From NCBI GenBank assembly GCA_900552095.1, contig URYM01000056.1, forward strand, positions 1 to 9,354: a DNA stretch of 9,354 nucleotides, given 5' to 3'. This DNA comes from an uncultured Blautia sp. (lineage in GTDB: Bacteria > Bacillota > Clostridia > Lachnospirales > Lachnospiraceae). Positions 6,926-9,354 of this stretch are shown here, in pieces (within the stretch, counting starts at the first letter, position 1; each line of letters begins with the position of its first letter). The position numbers and the translations under genes were made by a program. The notes beneath the pieces are model-generated. The model saw only the letters and a list, made by a program, of their open reading frames with translations. It was not told where the DNA came from and made no database searches.

Positions 6926-7438
6926 ATGTCTGTGCAGGCCTGTCTGGCTTTGATGATTACCACAGTGGCAGTTTGTATGGATGTAATGCGGGAAAAAGTA
7001 GAGAATTCCTGGATTGTTCTGTCCTGGATCCTGGGGCTGGGGTATCAGATCGGGGCGGAAGGAATCGCAGGAGCGGGCTGCTTTTTGGCGGGGGTGCTGA
7101 TTCCTATTCTGTTTTTATATCCGCTGTTTCGCTTTCGCATGATCGGAGCGGGTGATATTAAGCTGCTTTCGGCTGTGGGAGGTTTTATGGATTTTTCTGC
7201 CATCTGCTGGTGTATGTTTTGTTCATTTCTTATTGGTGCTGCTCTGTCAGCAGCAGTTCTTGCAACCTGCGGGGATTTTTCCCGCCGTCTGCGGTATTTC
7301 AGCCGCTATTTCCATAACTATTTTCAAACAGGGAAAGTCGTTCCGTATCGGAAGTACGGGATGCAGCCGGAACACATTCACTTTTCAGTGCCGGTATTTT
7401 TGAGTGTGCTGCTTTATGCGGGAGGAATTTACGGATGA
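6926..7438 (+). CDS. Type IV/Tad prepilin peptidase (TadV/CpaA-like)
   Basis: This A24-family aspartic peptidase should process Flp-type pilin precursors in the membrane. From ATG 6926 it has 170 residues. The two catalytic aspartates are visible: Asp19 in VAVCMDVMREKVENSW (the usual site after the first span, followed by the Asn-x-x motif) and Asp77 in the GAGD motif (MIGAGDIKLL). There are about five or six hydrophobic spans. It lacks the N-terminal methylase domain of long PilD enzymes, as expected for Tad forms. I choose ATG 6926 over the in-frame TTG 6908, because GGAGG (6910-6914) overlaps that TTG and sits 11 bases before the ATG. Its stop overlaps the next start by four bases (ATGA). 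It is the first gene after a strong promoter. Confidence 0.88.
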   Translation: MSVQACLALMITTVAVCMDVMREKVENSWIVLSWILGLGYQIGAEGIAGAGCFLAGVLIPILFLYPLFRFRMIGAGDIKLLSAVGGFMDFSAICWCMFCSFLIGAALSAAVLATCGDFSRRLRYFSRYFHNYFQTGKVVPYRKYGMQPEHIHFSVPVFLSVLLYAGGIYG

Positions 7439-8448
7439 AGAAAAGAGCTATTTTTGCTGTGTGCGACCTGGAAGTGTCGTATGCCTACAATTTTATGGAA
7501 TATGTGAATCAGAAAAAGAATATGCCATTTGAGGTACAGGCATTTACCAGTCCGGTCCACCTGTGTGCATTTGCCAGGACACAGCCGATCGAGTTGCTTT
7601 TGATTTCTGATAAGGCCATGTGCCCGGAGATCAAAGGGCTGCCGATACGTCAGATTATCATTCTGTCGGAGGGGGTTCACGATCCGGGGCTGGATCAATA
7701 TCCCTCTGTATACAAATATCAGTCTTCGGCTTCTGTGATCCGGGAGGTGATGGCCTGTTATGGGGAGGAAGTTTCCCAGCCGGCGGAGGTGACGGTGCTG
7801 AAAAAAGAAACCCGCCTGCTGGCGGTTTATTCTCCGGTGGGGCGCTGTCAGAAGACTTCTTTTGCCCTGGCTCTGGGGCAGATCCTGGCCCGCCAGAAGG
7901 CAGTTCTGTATCTGAATCTGGAAGAGTATGCAGGTTTTGAACAGCTCTTTTCCTGCACTTATGAAAAAAATCTCAGCGATCTGCTCTATTATATCCGCCA
8001 GGACAGCAGCAATCTGATCTTTCGGATCAACAGCATGGTACAGTCGTTTCAGAATATGGACTATCTGCCGCCAGCGCTTTCTCCTGCAGACCTGATGGCT
8101 GCATCCTGGGAAGAGTGGTCGAAACTTTTTGATACATTAAAAAAGCAGAGCAGCTATGAGGTGATCCTTCTGGATGTGGGAAGCTGTATTCCGGAGCTGT
8201 ATACCATGCTGGAGCAGTGCGACAGGGTCTATATGCCAGTGCGGGAGGAGACTGTCTCCCGGGCGAAGGTGGAACAGTTTGAAAATCTGGTGCAGATGTG
8301 GGATTGTGGAGAGATGTTAAAACGCGTTAAAAAAGTAAATCTTCCCTACCACACCAGTGAGAAGAAGGGGAATGCCTATGTGGAAGAGCTGGTTTGGAGT
8401 CAGATGGGAGATTATGTGAGAGAACTGCTGCGGGAGGAGCAGCTATGA
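7435..8448 (+). CDS. TadZ/CpaE-like ParA/MinD-family ATPase with degenerate Walker A
   Basis: This 337-residue cytoplasmic protein probably helps place or recruit the Tad pilus machine at the membrane, the role known for TadZ/CpaE. Residues 1 to about 115 look like a pseudo-receiver domain (strand ending IELLLISD, then IRQIIILSEG). Residues from about 125 are a P-loop domain: LLAVYSPVGRCQKTSFALALG at 128-148, VLYLNLEEYAGF at 157-168, and a Walker B-like VILLDVGS (243-250). The Walker A reads SPVGRCQKT, with Gln139 where ParA relatives have Gly and no early signature Lys, so ATP hydrolysis may be weak. GGGAGGAA at 7420-7427 supports ATG 7435, which overlaps the previous gene by ATGA. It in turn overlaps cpaF by ATGA. 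The identification rests on fold motifs plus position between prepilin peptidase and CpaF. Confidence 0.8.
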   Translation: MKKRAIFAVCDLEVSYAYNFMEYVNQKKNMPFEVQAFTSPVHLCAFARTQPIELLLISDKAMCPEIKGLPIRQIIILSEGVHDPGLDQYPSVYKYQSSASVIREVMACYGEEVSQPAEVTVLKKETRLLAVYSPVGRCQKTSFALALGQILARQKAVLYLNLEEYAGFEQLFSCTYEKNLSDLLYYIRQDSSNLIFRINSMVQSFQNMDYLPPALSPADLMAASWEEWSKLFDTLKKQSSYEVILLDVGSCIPELYTMLEQCDRVYMPVREETVSRAKVEQFENLVQMWDCGEMLKRVKKVNLPYHTSEKKGNAYVEELVWSQMGDYVRELLREEQL

Positions 8449-9320
8449 GAAAAGATATATTCCCGGAATTGAAAAAGCAGCTTATGGAACGTCTTCGGAT
8501 GGAACAGGAACTGGGAGATGAACAGGTGCTGGAAGAGATTGACCTGGTTATTGAGGAGGCGGGCCGGATTTATTTTCTCCCTCTGACAGAACGGGAGAGG
8601 CTGCGAAGAGAACTGTTCTTTTCCCTGCGCCGTCTGGATGTACTTCAGGAGCTGGTGGAGGATCCTTCGGTTACGGAGATTATGGTGAATGGCTATGAGA
8701 AGATTTTTGTGGAGAGAGGAGGGAGGGTGGAAAAATGGGAGAAGAAGTTTACTTCCAGAGAGAAGCTGGAGGATGTGATACAGCAGATTGTAGGGCGATG
8801 CAACCGCACAGTAAATGAAAATGATCCTATTGTAGATGCGCGTCTGGAAAACGGTGACCGGGTAAATGTAGTGCTTCCTCCGGTAGCTCTTGATGGGGCG
8901 ATCCTTACGATCCGCCGGTTTCCCGAACAGAAGATTACGATGGACCAGCTTCTGGCATGGGAGAGCATTTCCCGGGAGGCGGCAGAGTTTCTGGGGCGTC
9001 TCGTGAAGGCCGGATATTCGATTCTGATCGGCGGAGGAACCTCTACGGGAAAAACTACCTTTCTCAATGCCCTGTCTGATTTTATTCCCAAGGGTGAACG
9101 GATCATTACGATAGAGGATAACGCGGAACTGCAGATTCAGGGAGTGGAAAATCTGGTGCGTCTGGAGGTGAAAAATGCGGTTATGGAAGGGACACGGGAA
9201 GTTTCGATCCGGGATTTGATCCGGACGGCTCTGCGGATGCGCCCGGATCGGATTATCGTGGGGGAAGTGCGCGGAGAGGAAGCGGTAGATCTTCTTCAGG
9301 CCTTTATATGTACTATATAA
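8445..9320 (+). CDS. cpaF: CpaF/TadA-family secretion ATPase, 3' end disrupted or cut off
   Basis: This hexameric type II/IV secretion ATPase would power pilus assembly. Start ATG 8445 overlaps the upstream stop (ATGA) and has GGGAGGAGC at 8432-8440. An in-frame ATG at 8394 is rejected because it lies within the previous gene. Using that start, residues 70-88 (LVEDPSVTEIMVNGYEKIF) match the CpaF N-terminal domain, Walker A is GGGTSTGKTT (196-205), the Asp box ITIEDNAEL is at 221-229, and the Walker B region RMRPDRIIVGEVRGEEAVDLLQA is at 264-286. Immediately after LLQA the protein should continue with the Met-Asn-Thr-Gly-His His-box region, but it reads FICTI and stops at 9318-9320. About 100 or more residues are absent against a usual length of roughly 400-450. 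It cannot work as shown. Either an insertion or a misassembly starts at 9303. Confidence 0.9.
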   Translation: MRKDIFPELKKQLMERLRMEQELGDEQVLEEIDLVIEEAGRIYFLPLTERERLRRELFFSLRRLDVLQELVEDPSVTEIMVNGYEKIFVERGGRVEKWEKKFTSREKLEDVIQQIVGRCNRTVNENDPIVDARLENGDRVNVVLPPVALDGAILTIRRFPEQKITMDQLLAWESISREAAEFLGRLVKAGYSILIGGGTSTGKTTFLNALSDFIPKGERIITIEDNAELQIQGVENLVRLEVKNAVMEGTREVSIRDLIRTALRMRPDRIIVGEVRGEEAVDLLQAFICTI

Positions 9321-9354
9321 TAATTATATATATAACGTATATAAGGATGGAAAA
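9303..9354. other. AT-rich tail foreign to cpaF: element edge or chimeric join
   Basis: Starting right after the Ala codon of LLQA, 52 bases follow that contain only eight G or C, unlike the balanced composition of the genes before it. The tail has repeated TATATA tracts, a TATAAT at 9316-9321 and an SD-like AAGGATGG at 9343-9350 near the window end. This pattern suggests a promoter and ribosome site of a gene just outside the window, as at the left edge of a mobile element. No terminal repeat, duplication or transposase can be seen. A misassembled join is equally possible, as the other end of this contig is an adapter. Confidence 0.5.

Noticed and set aside
8394..8444. Upstream start giving CpaF 17 extra residues
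   Set aside because: It lies wholly inside the TadZ-like gene. ATG 8445 has a close GGGAGGAGC and the ATGA overlap seen at the previous gene junction.
9303..9354. Tail as a named insertion sequence or group II intron end
   Set aside because: No recognisable terminal repeat, GTGYG intron start or transposase start lies within the 52 bases, so no family is assigned.

Overview
The window looks like a 9.4-kb stretch of a Gram-positive, probably Lachnospiraceae-type (Clostridia) genome. The clues are very strong AGGAGG ribosome sites, a lipoprotein-type solute-binding protein with a Lys-rich N-terminus, two-ATPase sugar ABC genes and a Tad-type pilus cluster. The organism call is inference from gene content and style. 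No rRNA, tRNA, CRISPR array or complete insertion sequence was seen. All supported genes are on the + strand.

Bases 1-42 are not biological. They match an Illumina Nextera library end: last base of P5, an 8-base i5 index, the read-1 adapter and the Tn5 mosaic end. Genomic sequence starts at 43, inside a gene.

Region 1 (43-6740) is a carbohydrate or polyol uptake operon. In order it holds a 5'-truncated zinc-dependent polyol-type dehydrogenase, a lipoprotein solute-binding protein, a strong hairpin with a U-rich tail, two MalF/MalG-type permeases, two different MalK-type ATPases that overlap by one base, and a 38-residue single-span membrane microprotein. A 21-bp-stem terminator lies 10 bases after the microprotein stop. 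The binding protein would capture a sugar alcohol or related sugar outside the cell, the permeases would form the channel, the ATPase pair (probably a heterodimer) would drive import, and the dehydrogenase would oxidise the substrate to a keto sugar. The exact substrate cannot be read from the sequence. The intercistronic hairpin would let the binding protein be made in excess over the membrane parts.

Region 2 (6741-6925) is non-coding. It carries a hairpin of unknown role, a good sigma-A promoter (TTGATA, 16 bp, TATAAT) and a perfect palindrome just downstream of the -10 box that could be an operator.

Region 3 (6926-9320) is the beginning of a Tad/Flp pilus operon: prepilin peptidase, TadZ/CpaE-like ATPase and CpaF/TadA secretion ATPase, joined by ATGA overlaps. 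CpaF is cut off within its C-terminal ATPase domain, right after the Walker B region. Coding sequence changes abruptly at about 9303 to a 52-base extremely AT-rich tail containing a TATAAT and a Shine-Dalgarno-like AAGGA. That junction is either the left edge of an inserted element or an assembly chimera.

No clearly new multi-gene system is visible. The best candidates for something undescribed are the 38-residue protein at the end of the transporter operon, the pair of ATPases that both carry Glu at the Q-loop position, the degenerate Walker A of the TadZ-like protein, and the break in cpaF.
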